Part shown: positions 8,805-16,450 of the stretch, piece by piece
Numbering within the stretch: the first letter of the stretch is position 1
Layout: the number at the start of each line of letters is the position of its first letter
Assembly (NCBI GenBank): GCA_011065165.1
Contig: JAAKFF010000004.1
Coordinates: 1-38,271 of the forward strand
Reading direction: 5' to 3'
DNA: 38,271 nucleotides
Origin: Chlamydiota bacterium
Lineage (GTDB): Bacteria > Chlamydiota > Chlamydiia > Chlamydiales > Simkaniaceae
Program-made: the position numbers and the translations under genes
The notes under the pieces: model-generated
The model's database searches: none
What the model was told of the DNA's origin: nothing
Seen by the model: only the letters and a program-made list of their open reading frames with translations

Positions 8805-8989
8805 GGGGATTGCATCCCCTGCTGCCCCTTTGAGCTTCAATCCGCCGGCTGCTCCAGGCATCCATCTTCCAAACTTTCAGTTTGGGTTGGATGTCCTTTC
8901 GCAGAACAAGTCCAGATTAGATCTGTTCTGCGGAGGGATGCTCACCCCGAACCTACGGTTTGGATGGTGGGCCCCGTAACAGCCGGCGG
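8805..8989. repeat. Structured element with nested inverted repeats
   Basis: Outer arms CCGCCGGCTG (8842-8851) and CAGCCGGCGG (8980-8989) are perfect complements. Inside them lie three hairpins: CCAAACT/AGTTTGG (8869-8885), extended by ATCCA/TGGAT (8860-8892); CGCAGAACA/TGTTCTGCG (8900-8932); and CGAACC/GGTTTG around 8949-8961. GGGGAT/ATCCCC (8805-8819) lies just outside. Together they would fold as a multi-branched structure. It could be a structured RNA, a non-autonomous mobile element or a cruciform-forming repeat; I cannot tell which. Confidence 0.55.
8855..8886. repeat. Dispersed hairpin repeat, copy 1
   Basis: This 32-base stretch recurs at 34157-34188 with three mismatches (CAGGCA, two variable bases, then CATCTTCCAAACTT, one variable base, CAGTTTGGG). 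Its core is the hairpin CCAAACT-TTC-AGTTTGG. Confidence 0.65.
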
Positions 8990-9120
8990 CTTCAAGGCGC
9001 TTCTGGAAAATTGATCCGAACGAGTCCGTAGGATTTAGGGGCGCTAGTACTATTGGTCCAGAGGGTCTCTATAAATTGCTTTCCACAGCAGAAGCTAGAG
9101 TTTTTTCCTAAGAAGAGTTT

Positions 9121-9146
9121 TAAGAAATTGACCTATCGCTTTTTTG
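9121..9146. repeat. Direct repeat, right copy (at secA 3' end)
   Basis: Partner of 8729-8754. It contains the secA stop codon (9133-9135) and the four codons before it, so this is presumably the original copy. Confidence 0.7.
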
Positions 9147-12078
9147 TTTTGATTGGAGAGTTGGGAAGGTAGAGGCCCGAGTCCTGATCCCTCTTAAATT
9201 TCTGTGGATGGCGCTTGTGGTGTAAGCTTTGGAGGGGGTTCTGCTGCTGCTCAGGAGGCATCATCTCAAACTTAAAGAGGGCGTGACCGATCTGAAGTTT
9301 AAGATCTTTGCTAAACTGATCGAAGAGATCGAAGGCGTCATGTTTGAACTCAAGGAGGGGATCCTTCTGTCCTACAACGCGCATATTCACTTCGGTACGG
9401 AGGTGGTCGATTGAGAGAAGGTGATCCTGCCAGAGTCTATCGATATGACGGAGCAGCAAGCTGCGTACCACCTCTCTTAGAACGGGCATGGCATCGACCT
9501 CTTTGCCTGCGCCCTCCTGAATGGCGGCGATCGTTACCATCTGCTGATCGAGCTTAATTCTGAACGCCTGGAAGATCTGTTTCGCTGCACTCTCTTCGAT
9601 CTGCTCTGCAGTAAGGTAGTCATCATCAAAGGCGCTATCCTCGAAGGTGACAGGGAAGTGGGTCATGAGCCATTCAGTATAGCCATGTGGATCCCATCCA
9701 CCCTCAGCAGCGCTTGAAGTGAAGAACTCTCCTGCCATCTGCACGCAGATGCTCTCAAGCACCTCTTCAGCAAGTTTCATCGAGTCCTCTTCATGTAGGA
9801 CATCATTACGGAAAGCGTAGACCTCTTTCCGCTGTTTATTCATCACATCATCATATTGAAGGGTGTGTTTGCGGATCGAGTAGTTGCGCTGCTCCACCCG
9901 TTTCTGCGCTGTTTCGATCGATCGGTTGAGCACCTTCGCAGAGATCGGCTCGCCCTCAGGGGGGCGGAAGCGCTGAAGGAAGGCGGTAAGTTTAGGTGAA
10001 GTGAAGAGGCGCATGAGCTGATCTTCAAATGAAACGTAGAACTTCGATGTTCCAGGGTCACCCTGACGGGCGCAGCGGCCGCGCAGCTGTCTATCAGTCC
10101 GCCTCGATTGGTGGCGCGTCGTTCCAATGACATGGAGGCCTCCCTGCTTAGCAATACCCTCCCCGAGTTTGATATCCGTTCCCCGTCCAGCCATATTCGT
10201 GGCGACGGTGATCGCTTCTCTCTGTCCAGCGTCGGCGATAACCTCCGCCTCTGTTGCATGATTTTTCGCGTTTAGAATCGTATGTTTGAGTTTGTTCTGC
10301 TTAAGAATGCGCGCAAGTTTCTCAGAGATTTCAACAGACTCTGTTCCAATAAGAATGGGCCGGCCGGTCTCATGGATTTCGATGATATCCTTGATGAGCG
10401 CATTATACTTCTCCCGTTCACTCATATAGATCTCATCGTCCGCATCCTTCCGCTGGCACTTCTTATGCGTGGGGATCTCTATGACATCGAGCTTGTAGAT
10501 CTCTCTTAACTCATTCGCTTCCGTCATCGCTGTTCCAGTCATTCCAGCGAGCTTCTCATACATGCGGAAGTAGTTTTGCAGGGTGATAGTGGCGTAAGTT
10601 TGCGTCTCCATCTGAATGGGGACAGACTCTTTCGCTTCGATAGACTGATGCAGCCCATCTGAGAAACGGCGACCAGGTTGGGGGCGCCCCGTATTCTCAT
10701 CGATGATGACGATCTTCTGATCTTGCACGATATAGTCGACATCATTTTCCATTAAGAGATGCGCTCTAAAGAGCTGCCGCAGGTTGTGTGAACGCTCCTT
10801 ACGGCGGGAGTCCTCCTCTCGAAGTAGGATCTTCTTCTGCATGCGCTCCTGATCGGAGAGGGCGGAGTCCCCATCGATTTTTGCATATTCATGGCCAAGA
10901 TCGAGCATGACAAAGTCATCTTGCGCCTCAGCTTTATCTCCCGTCCACTCCTGGATCCCCTTATCGGTCAGTTCATACTCACTCGCCCGTTCATCGACGA
11001 TGATATAGAGCTTAGCGAGCATCTCATGCCGCTCATCCTTGTTAGATTCACCGTAAAAGTAGGTCTCCCACTTCTCAATCTCTGCGCGGAGGTCGGGGTT
11101 CTCCTTTAAACGCTTGAGGATCTTATTCTGCGGAGTGCCCTTCCCAACGAGCCAGAGCTTGCGGAAAGCCTCTTCGTTCTCCTTCGCCTCACTCTTTGAA
11201 AGTTTTTCCCGCGCCCCCTCCTCTTTGAGGCGACCAAGCTTCTCTAAGATTTTGCGCGCATCGGAAGCTAGCTTATTACACTGGTCGCGCTGCAGTCGGA
11301 CGATGCGTGAGACCGTTCCTTTGAGTTCATCGTACATCTGTCGCGACTCTGCCGCAGGACCAGAGATGATCAGAGGTGTCCGCGCTTCATCGATCAGAAT
11401 AGAGTCCACCTCATCGATGATCGCGAAGTAGTAGCCTCTCTGACACTGCTCCTCTGGGGAGTGAGCCATCGAGTTGTCGCGCAGGTAGTCAAAGCCAAAC
11501 TCAGAGGCCGTACCGTAGACGATATCAGCTTGGTAGATCTCTTTGCGTTCATGGGGGGGAGATTGGTTGATCAGAGCTTTGACAGTCAAGCCGTGCCAGC
11601 GAAAGATCTCTCCGATCCACTCGCTGTCACGTTTTGCTAAGTAGTCATTTACAGTGACGAGATGTGTCGGCTTTCCAGTTAAGGCATTTAAGAAGAGCGG
11701 CATCGCAGCCGTGATCGTCTTCCCCTCACCCGTCATCATCTCAGCGATCGATCCATTGTGCATAGCGATCGCACCGATCATCTGGACATCATAAGGGATC
11801 ATATCCCACTTCTGATCATATCCAGAGACATGGATATCGGTCCCCATCAAGCGGCGGCATGTGTTCTTAACGAGGGCGTAGACCTCTGGGAGGAGCTGAT
11901 CGACACTCTCGCCTTCCGTCAAGCGCGCCCGAAACTCCTCAGCTTTAGCTCTCAAATCCTCATCAGAGAGGGAGGCATAACCCTCTTCAATCGAGTTGAT
12001 CTCTCTGACAGTTTTCTGAAATTGTTTGATCTGGCGGCTCTGAGCCGTTCCAAAAATTTTTTTAACTAAGCCGAACAT
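9133..12078 (-). CDS. secA: Preprotein translocase ATPase SecA
   Basis: Motor of the Sec pathway; uses ATP to push unfolded proteins through SecYEG. It has the Walker A motif GEGKT (about residues 117-121 from this start), the DEVD box in AIIDEVDSILIDEARTPL, and the second RecA domain with NMAGRGTDIKLGEG and RHQSRRTDRQLRGRCARQGDPG. The length of 981 residues is usual for chlamydial SecA. The start is ATG at 12078, 5 bases after AAAGG; a GTG two codons upstream overlaps that site. The C terminus ends in a lysine-rich tail and lacks the zinc-binding cysteine cluster found in many SecA proteins, so SecB docking there is not expected. It is divergent from psd. Confidence 0.98.
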   Translation of the reverse strand: MFGLVKKIFGTAQSRQIKQFQKTVREINSIEEGYASLSDEDLRAKAEEFRARLTEGESVDQLLPEVYALVKNTCRRLMGTDIHVSGYDQKWDMIPYDVQMIGAIAMHNGSIAEMMTGEGKTITAAMPLFLNALTGKPTHLVTVNDYLAKRDSEWIGEIFRWHGLTVKALINQSPPHERKEIYQADIVYGTASEFGFDYLRDNSMAHSPEEQCQRGYYFAIIDEVDSILIDEARTPLIISGPAAESRQMYDELKGTVSRIVRLQRDQCNKLASDARKILEKLGRLKEEGAREKLSKSEAKENEEAFRKLWLVGKGTPQNKILKRLKENPDLRAEIEKWETYFYGESNKDERHEMLAKLYIIVDERASEYELTDKGIQEWTGDKAEAQDDFVMLDLGHEYAKIDGDSALSDQERMQKKILLREEDSRRKERSHNLRQLFRAHLLMENDVDYIVQDQKIVIIDENTGRPQPGRRFSDGLHQSIEAKESVPIQMETQTYATITLQNYFRMYEKLAGMTGTAMTEANELREIYKLDVIEIPTHKKCQRKDADDEIYMSEREKYNALIKDIIEIHETGRPILIGTESVEISEKLARILKQNKLKHTILNAKNHATEAEVIADAGQREAITVATNMAGRGTDIKLGEGIAKQGGLHVIGTTRHQSRRTDRQLRGRCARQGDPGTSKFYVSFEDQLMRLFTSPKLTAFLQRFRPPEGEPISAKVLNRSIETAQKRVEQRNYSIRKHTLQYDDVMNKQRKEVYAFRNDVLHEEDSMKLAEEVLESICVQMAGEFFTSSAAEGGWDPHGYTEWLMTHFPVTFEDSAFDDDYLTAEQIEESAAKQIFQAFRIKLDQQMVTIAAIQEGAGKEVDAMPVLREVVRSLLLRHIDRLWQDHLLSIDHLRTEVNMRVVGQKDPLLEFKHDAFDLFDQFSKDLKLQIGHALFKFEMMPPEQQQNPLQSLHHKRHPQKFKRDQDSGLYLPNSPIKTKKR

Positions 12079-12106
12079 ATTCACCTTTGAGGTTCATTAG
12101 TGACGC

Positions 12107-12143
12107 AAGTATAGCGTAAAAGCCATTTTACATGCTATTACTT
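12107..12143. promoter_or_regulatory. Imperfect palindrome between secA and psd
   Basis: The left arm AAGTATAGCGTAAAA (12107-12121) and right arm TTTTACATGCTATTACTT (12126-12143) pair except for a few bulged bases around a 4-base centre. It fills most of the short divergent intergenic space. The minus-strand TATACT (12108-12113) in the left arm is a possible secA -10 element. It may be an operator or simply overlapping divergent promoters. Confidence 0.4.
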
Positions 12144-12148
12144 GGGCC

Positions 12149-13057
12149 ATGGAAGAGATCCTTTATAGAGACAGAGAGAGTGGAGAGCTTAGAGAAGAAA
12201 AAGTATATGGCAGGTTTTTTCTTGAAGCGCTTTATAGCAGTAGGCCGCTTTCAAAAGTTTTTTCACTCCTTCTCCTGCCACTCATCGCCAAACTGCCTTT
12301 TTTCTCAAAACTCTATGGAAAGAGACAGAGCTCTCCAAAGAGCCGAGCAAAGATCCTTCCCTTTATAGAGAGCTATGGCGTTGATGCCTCAGAATTTGCC
12401 AATCCCATAAAGTCATTTCAATCCTTCAATGACTTCTTCATCCGCAAACTCAAAGCCGAGGCGCGCCCCCTTGCTGAGGGTGACAAAGTTGCCATCCTTC
12501 CCGCTGACGGACGCTACCTAGTCACTCCCGACCTGAGCGCGGTTGGGGACTTTTTTGTAAAAGAGAAGAAGTTCGATCTCCACCGGTTGCTTCAAGATGA
12601 CGCTCTCTTCGATCGATATAGAGAGGGGAGCATGGTGATCGGCCGCCTCTGCCCATCCGACTACCACCGCTTCCACTTTCCCTGCGCATCTCTCCCTTCA
12701 AACGCTAAGCCCATCAACGGCCCCCTCTACTCAGTCAACCCCATAGCACTCAAAAAGCGCATCTCTATCCTCAATGAAAATAAGCGCTCACTCACCCAGC
12801 TCCAAACCAAATACTTTGGAAATATCCTCTATATCGAAGTGGGTGCCACCTTTGTCGGCGCCATCAGACAGACCTACACGCCAGAGGTCCAGTGCAAAAA
12901 AGGAGCCGAGAAGGGCTATTTTGAATTTGGCGGCTCCTGCCTCATCCTTCTCTTCCAACCAGAGACTATCACCTTCGATCAAGATCTACTCGACGCCTCA
13001 CTCGAACAGATCGAGACAAAAGCTAACTTTGGTGATTCTTTAGGGCGCTGCAGATAG
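12149..13057 (+). CDS. psd: Phosphatidylserine decarboxylase proenzyme
   Basis: Converts phosphatidylserine to phosphatidylethanolamine on the inner membrane, with a pyruvoyl cofactor made by self-cleavage. The sequence has the family's SFNDFFIRKL, LPADGRY and SDYHRFHFP segments. The cleavage-site motif, usually L-G-S-T or G-G-S-T/S, reads F-G-G-S-C with the serine at 263, so a short alpha chain of 40 residues would be released. The length of 302 residues fits the bacterial type II group. The hydrophobic stretch at 38-52 may help membrane association. Its last 35 bases overlap the tail of nth on the other strand. A position beside mnmE, nth and secA is the arrangement I recall in Chlamydia. 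Confidence 0.93.
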   Translation: MEEILYRDRESGELREEKVYGRFFLEALYSSRPLSKVFSLLLLPLIAKLPFFSKLYGKRQSSPKSRAKILPFIESYGVDASEFANPIKSFQSFNDFFIRKLKAEARPLAEGDKVAILPADGRYLVTPDLSAVGDFFVKEKKFDLHRLLQDDALFDRYREGSMVIGRLCPSDYHRFHFPCASLPSNAKPINGPLYSVNPIALKKRISILNENKRSLTQLQTKYFGNILYIEVGATFVGAIRQTYTPEVQCKKGAEKGYFEFGGSCLILLFQPETITFDQDLLDASLEQIETKANFGDSLGRCR

Positions 13058-13652
13058 GGCACTTCTCCACCTTGTGGCCGCGTGAAGGGCAGTACTCCCG
13101 CCCATAGTAGATAATCTGAAGGTGCAGCTTAATCCAAGAGCTCTTAGGGAAGAGCGCCTTTAGATCCTTTTCCGTCTGCTTGACACTCTTTCCAGTGGAG
13201 AGCCCCCACCGGTGTGCGCAGCGATGAATGTGCGTGTCGACAGGGAAAGCTGCCTCCTTAAACGCCTGAGCCATGACGACCGATGCCGTCTTATGGCCCA
13301 CACCCGGAAGTTTCTCTAACGCTTCCAGCGTCTTAGGCACCCTTCCCCCATGCTCCTCCACAAGAATCTTTGAGAGCGCCTTGATCGCCTTCGACTTGGC
13401 AGGGGAGAGACCGATAGGTTTGATAATAGATTTAATCTCTTCCTGAGAGAGCTTCGCCATCTTCTGCGGAGTCGACGCCTTTGCAAAGAGTTCTGGTGTG
13501 ATCTCATTCACCTTCTTATCCGTGCAGCGCGCAGAGAGAAGCACCGCAATAAGTAGGGTATAAGTGCTCCTGTGCTTCAAAGGAATGGCTGGCCTTGGAT
13601 AGAGCCTATCCAACAACCGTTTAACTGTCCGAGCGCGCGTTTTCTTGTCCAT
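13023..13652 (-). CDS. nth: Endonuclease III
   Basis: Base-excision-repair DNA glycosylase/AP lyase for oxidised pyrimidines. The helix-hairpin-helix LPGVGHKTASVV carries the catalytic lysine and is followed by VDTHIHR with the catalytic aspartate. The start taken is ATG at 13652 (209 residues); a TTG at 13688 would add 12 residues, and neither has a strong ribosome-binding site. The C-terminal iron-sulfur loop is unusual: the cysteines are spaced C-x9-C-x2-C and the fourth cysteine of the standard C-x6-C-x2-C-x5-C set is missing, so the cluster may be lost. It converges on psd with a 35-base overlap and lies 99 bases after mnmE. Confidence 0.93.
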   Translation of the reverse strand: MDKKTRARTVKRLLDRLYPRPAIPLKHRSTYTLLIAVLLSARCTDKKVNEITPELFAKASTPQKMAKLSQEEIKSIIKPIGLSPAKSKAIKALSKILVEEHGGRVPKTLEALEKLPGVGHKTASVVMAQAFKEAAFPVDTHIHRCAHRWGLSTGKSVKQTEKDLKALFPKSSWIKLHLQIIYYGREYCPSRGHKVEKCPICSALKNHQS

Positions 13653-13751
13653 TGCATCTATGGTAAGTGAGTGACGAATTAGACCCAAACCAATTATTCT
13701 TTAATAGGCGTAGTCCATGCGCCGGTCTGCACTTTCAGAATTTGAGAGAGG

Positions 13752-15113
13752 TTATTTTCCAACGCAGAATGTAGAGAAGAGGGCGCTGAGAACTTCTTCT
13801 GTGATATTCAAACCAATGATAGTGCCTAATTCGCGCAGGGAGTGGCGCATGTCGGAGACGAGGAACTCTGGAGAGAGTTCAGTTTTAAGTCCACGGGTGA
13901 CTCTTTCGAGTGCAGTGGTAGCATGGGTGAGTGCATGGAAGTGGCGCTCACTCGTAAGGATCACCTCCTCTTTCGATGGAGGGCCATCTCTCCAGATGAT
14001 CGAGTGGATCTCCTCTTTAAGTCCGTCGATCCCATCGCCCTCTTTTGCTGATAGCTGCACTTGATGAGGGTGGGAGAGTTTTGGAATAGCTTCGTGGTCG
14101 AGATCAATTTTATTCCAGATGACGATGCACTTTTTGTCATGGCTGATGGGAGGAATCTCACCTGGGGTCGTAACATCAAAGACGAGGAGAATGAGGTCTG
14201 CCTCGCGCGCTGCCTTTTTGGAACGGCGCACCCCCTCCTGTTCGATGATCTCATCTGTCTCTCGGAGCCCAGCGGTATCGAGAAGGCGGAAGGTGAGTCC
14301 GGCGATCTGCACCTCATCTTCCAAGATGTCGCGTGTGGTTCCTGGGATGTGAGTAACGATAGCCCGATCCTTCCCAATTAGGGCATTCATAATTGAGGAT
14401 TTACCGACATTGGGTGCTCCAAGAAGGCAGAGAGTGGGGTGGGTGTGCAGGAGTCTTCCATCTTGAAAGCTCTCTTGTAAAGCCACCATCTCTCCAGCCA
14501 GCTTTTCTAGGTCGGCGAGTAGCTGCTCTTTCGAGGCAAACTCGAGCCCCTCTTCAGGAAAGTCGACCCACGCTTCTAAGATGGCGGTGATTTTAGTGAG
14601 CCTCTTTTGGAAGGAGATGATCAGCTTGTAGAGCTTGCCTTCCAGATGCTTTTCGGCCGCTTGACAGGAGAGTTCGCTCTTAGAAGCTATGAGTGCTTGC
14701 ACCGCTTCGGCGCGCGTTAGGTCGATCTTTCCATTTTGAAAGGCTTTTTGAGTAAACTCTCCCGGAAGGGCGGGGCGAGCTCCGGCAGCTAGCGCCGCTT
14801 GGAGTACTCTGCTTGTGATAAGCGTACCTCCGTGGCAGTGGATCTCCACGGTATCTTCCCCAGTATACGACTTGGGGTTCTTCATCACGAGAGCCATCCC
14901 CTCGTCGATGAATCGCCCCTCCAAATCTAGAATTTTCCCAAAGTGTGCAGTGTGGGATTGGTACGAATGAATGGGACCAGAGAAGATGAGGTCGGCAACA
15001 GCGAGGGCATTATCTCCAGAGATGCGGATCACAGCGATGCCCCCCACTCCAGGCGGAGTGGCGACGGCTGCAATCGTCTGACCCTTCTCGTAGCTGCGAT
15101 GTGTGAACTCCAT
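13752..15113 (-). CDS. mnmE: tRNA modification GTPase MnmE
   Basis: With MnmG it installs the aminomethyl-type group on wobble uridine 34 of certain tRNAs. The N-terminal formyl-folate-binding domain begins with TIAAVATPPGVGGIAVIRISG. The G domain is inserted near residue 230: G1 GAPNVGKSS, G3 DTAGLRET, G4 NKID. The protein ends in F-C-V-G-K, the conserved C-terminal cysteine motif of MnmE. From ATG at 15113 it has 453 residues, matching E. coli; a GTG six codons earlier (15131) is an alternative. It starts 24 bases after the ruvA stop and belongs to the ruvC-ruvA-mnmE-nth run. MnmG is not in this window. Confidence 0.96.
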   Translation of the reverse strand: MEFTHRSYEKGQTIAAVATPPGVGGIAVIRISGDNALAVADLIFSGPIHSYQSHTAHFGKILDLEGRFIDEGMALVMKNPKSYTGEDTVEIHCHGGTLITSRVLQAALAAGARPALPGEFTQKAFQNGKIDLTRAEAVQALIASKSELSCQAAEKHLEGKLYKLIISFQKRLTKITAILEAWVDFPEEGLEFASKEQLLADLEKLAGEMVALQESFQDGRLLHTHPTLCLLGAPNVGKSSIMNALIGKDRAIVTHIPGTTRDILEDEVQIAGLTFRLLDTAGLRETDEIIEQEGVRRSKKAAREADLILLVFDVTTPGEIPPISHDKKCIVIWNKIDLDHEAIPKLSHPHQVQLSAKEGDGIDGLKEEIHSIIWRDGPPSKEEVILTSERHFHALTHATTALERVTRGLKTELSPEFLVSDMRHSLRELGTIIGLNITEEVLSALFSTFCVGK

Positions 15114-15137
15114 ACCTATAGAGGATAGCACAGAATA

Positions 15138-15740
15138 TCAGATTCCCGATAGCGCCATTTTGATCAGATCGCCGAGTGGGGGAGGGCTCTCATAATGGGT
15201 TAATGCTTTTTTGATCGCTTGCTGCGCATGGAGTGAGTTATAGCCTAGATTGATAAGGGCGCTGAGGGCATCATTGACGACGCGATCCTCTGGCTTTACA
15301 CTTCTGGTTGATGAGGGAAGTGGCGACTTCTTGAGCCCTTTTAGAATTTTATCTCGCATCTCGACGATGAGCCGCTCGGCCGTCTTCTTTCCAATTCCAG
15401 GAATTTTTGAAAGGAGGGTGACATTGGCACTGGTGATAGCCGCTTCGAGATCGCTCTTATCAAGATGTCCAATGAGAGCGAGGGCCGTCTTAGGACCGAT
15501 ACCCGATACCTCACTAATTTTTTCGAAGAGGTCTCGCTCTTCGCGCGATAGAAAGGCAAAGTTACGGTAGAAGTTCTCACGAATAACGGGAGAGATGTAG
15601 AAGAGGACCTCTTCACCGATCGGTGGGGAGTTTGAAAAGGAGCTTAGGGGGATGTAGAGCAGATAGCCGATCCCCTTAACATCGACGACGGCGTTGAGTG
15701 GAGTGATTTCGATAAGAGTTCCCTTAATATATTCAAACAT
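15138..15740 (-). CDS. ruvA: Holliday junction DNA helicase subunit RuvA
   Basis: Binds Holliday junctions as a tetramer and loads the RuvB motor for branch migration. The 200-residue length is normal. The N-terminal OB domain (MFEYIKGTLIEITP) is followed by two helix-hairpin-helix motifs, SGIGPKTALALIG and PGIGKKTAERLIVE, then a flexible linker and a C-terminal RuvB-binding domain (DRVVNDALSALINLGYNSLHAQQAI). It lies 74 bases after ruvC and 24 bases before mnmE. ruvB is not next to it here. Confidence 0.97.
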   Translation of the reverse strand: MFEYIKGTLIEITPLNAVVDVKGIGYLLYIPLSSFSNSPPIGEEVLFYISPVIRENFYRNFAFLSREERDLFEKISEVSGIGPKTALALIGHLDKSDLEAAITSANVTLLSKIPGIGKKTAERLIVEMRDKILKGLKKSPLPSSTRSVKPEDRVVNDALSALINLGYNSLHAQQAIKKALTHYESPPPLGDLIKMALSGI

Positions 15741-15814
15741 TGAACCTATCCTTTATTAAAATTATTTTTGGATCACTTGCAACTTGCTGAAAAGGCTGGG
15801 ATGAAAAAGTGATT

Positions 15815-16333
15815 CTAATGAATGATAGGTTCATAAGCTACCTTTTGGGTGTTTGCATGGCAGATGGCGAGAGAGAGGGCGTCGGCGGCATCTTCGGGTG
15901 TTGGGAGGCTGGCGAGCTGAAGAAGGGTTTGGACCATTCGCTGCACCTGCTCCTTTGATGCTCTGCCGGAGCCCGTGACGGCGAGCTTCGCCTTCGTGGG
16001 AGCGTACTCATGGACGGGAATCTTCCGTTTGGTGGCAGCAAGAATCGCTACACCTTTTGCCATCCCAAGCTTCATGGCACTCTGAGGGTTTCTACTAAAA
16101 AATTGCGACTCGATGGCGACAACATCTATAGGAAAGGTATCGAGCAGGTGTTCGATTCCTTCATGAATAAGGCAGTAGCGTTCATTGAGAGGAAGCTTTG
16201 GTGGCGGACGAATGCAGCCGTAGTCGAGAGGGATGAGAGCGTGAAAATCCGTCTCAATGATCCCATACCCTGTGATCCGTGTTCCGGGATCGATTCCTAA
16301 GATAATTATCTTCTTTTTCTTCATATTTTTCAT
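15815..16333 (-). CDS. ruvC: Holliday junction endonuclease RuvC
   Basis: Resolves Holliday junctions by paired symmetric nicks. The four catalytic acids are visible: the aspartate in GIDPGTRITGYG (residue 15), the glutamate in VAIESQFF, and the two aspartates in EDAADALSLA. The 172-residue length is normal. ATG at 16333 and ATG at 16324 are both possible starts and neither has a Shine-Dalgarno sequence. It heads the minus-strand run ruvC-ruvA-mnmE-nth and is divergent from the heptosyltransferase-like gene. The space between them holds an inverted repeat (16357-16440). Confidence 0.96.
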   Translation of the reverse strand: MKNMKKKKIIILGIDPGTRITGYGIIETDFHALIPLDYGCIRPPPKLPLNERYCLIHEGIEHLLDTFPIDVVAIESQFFSRNPQSAMKLGMAKGVAILAATKRKIPVHEYAPTKAKLAVTGSGRASKEQVQRMVQTLLQLASLPTPEDAADALSLAICHANTQKVAYEPIIH

Positions 16334-16356
16334 TATGAGGAGAAACGCTTTTTCTG

Positions 16357-16440
16357 TTAACCTACATTTCTCACCAGATTTCTAGAAAAGCTACACTCGA
16401 GGATTTGTTAGCCCGATAGATGGTGAAAATTGCAGGTTAA
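16357..16440. repeat. Inverted-repeat element upstream of the glycosyltransferase pair
   Basis: The left arm TTAACCTACATTTCTCACC and right arm GGTGAAAATTGCAGGTTAA are imperfect complements of about 20 bases, with about 45 bases between them. The outer ends (TAACCT at left, AAAATTGCAGGTTA at right) closely resemble the ends of the longer element at 18386-18558. It fills most of the ruvC-waaF intergenic space. Confidence 0.5.
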
Positions 16441-16450
16441 TCTATAAGAG

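Larger units (their letters stand above)
8645..9132. other. Non-coding, hairpin-rich region between secA and the ATPase gene
   Basis: I see no convincing gene here. The region holds the tandem operator-like sites (8657-8684), one copy of a 26-base direct repeat (8729-8754) whose other copy covers the secA 3' end, and a GC-rich block with several nested inverted repeats (8805-8989). An open frame from 8713 to 8979 exists but its composition follows the palindromes and it lacks a ribosome-binding site. Confidence 0.7.

Noticed and set aside
8713-8979. An 88-codon open frame in the secA-ATPase gap
   Set aside because: It has no ribosome-binding site, and its sequence follows the inverted repeats of the structured element rather than coding constraint.
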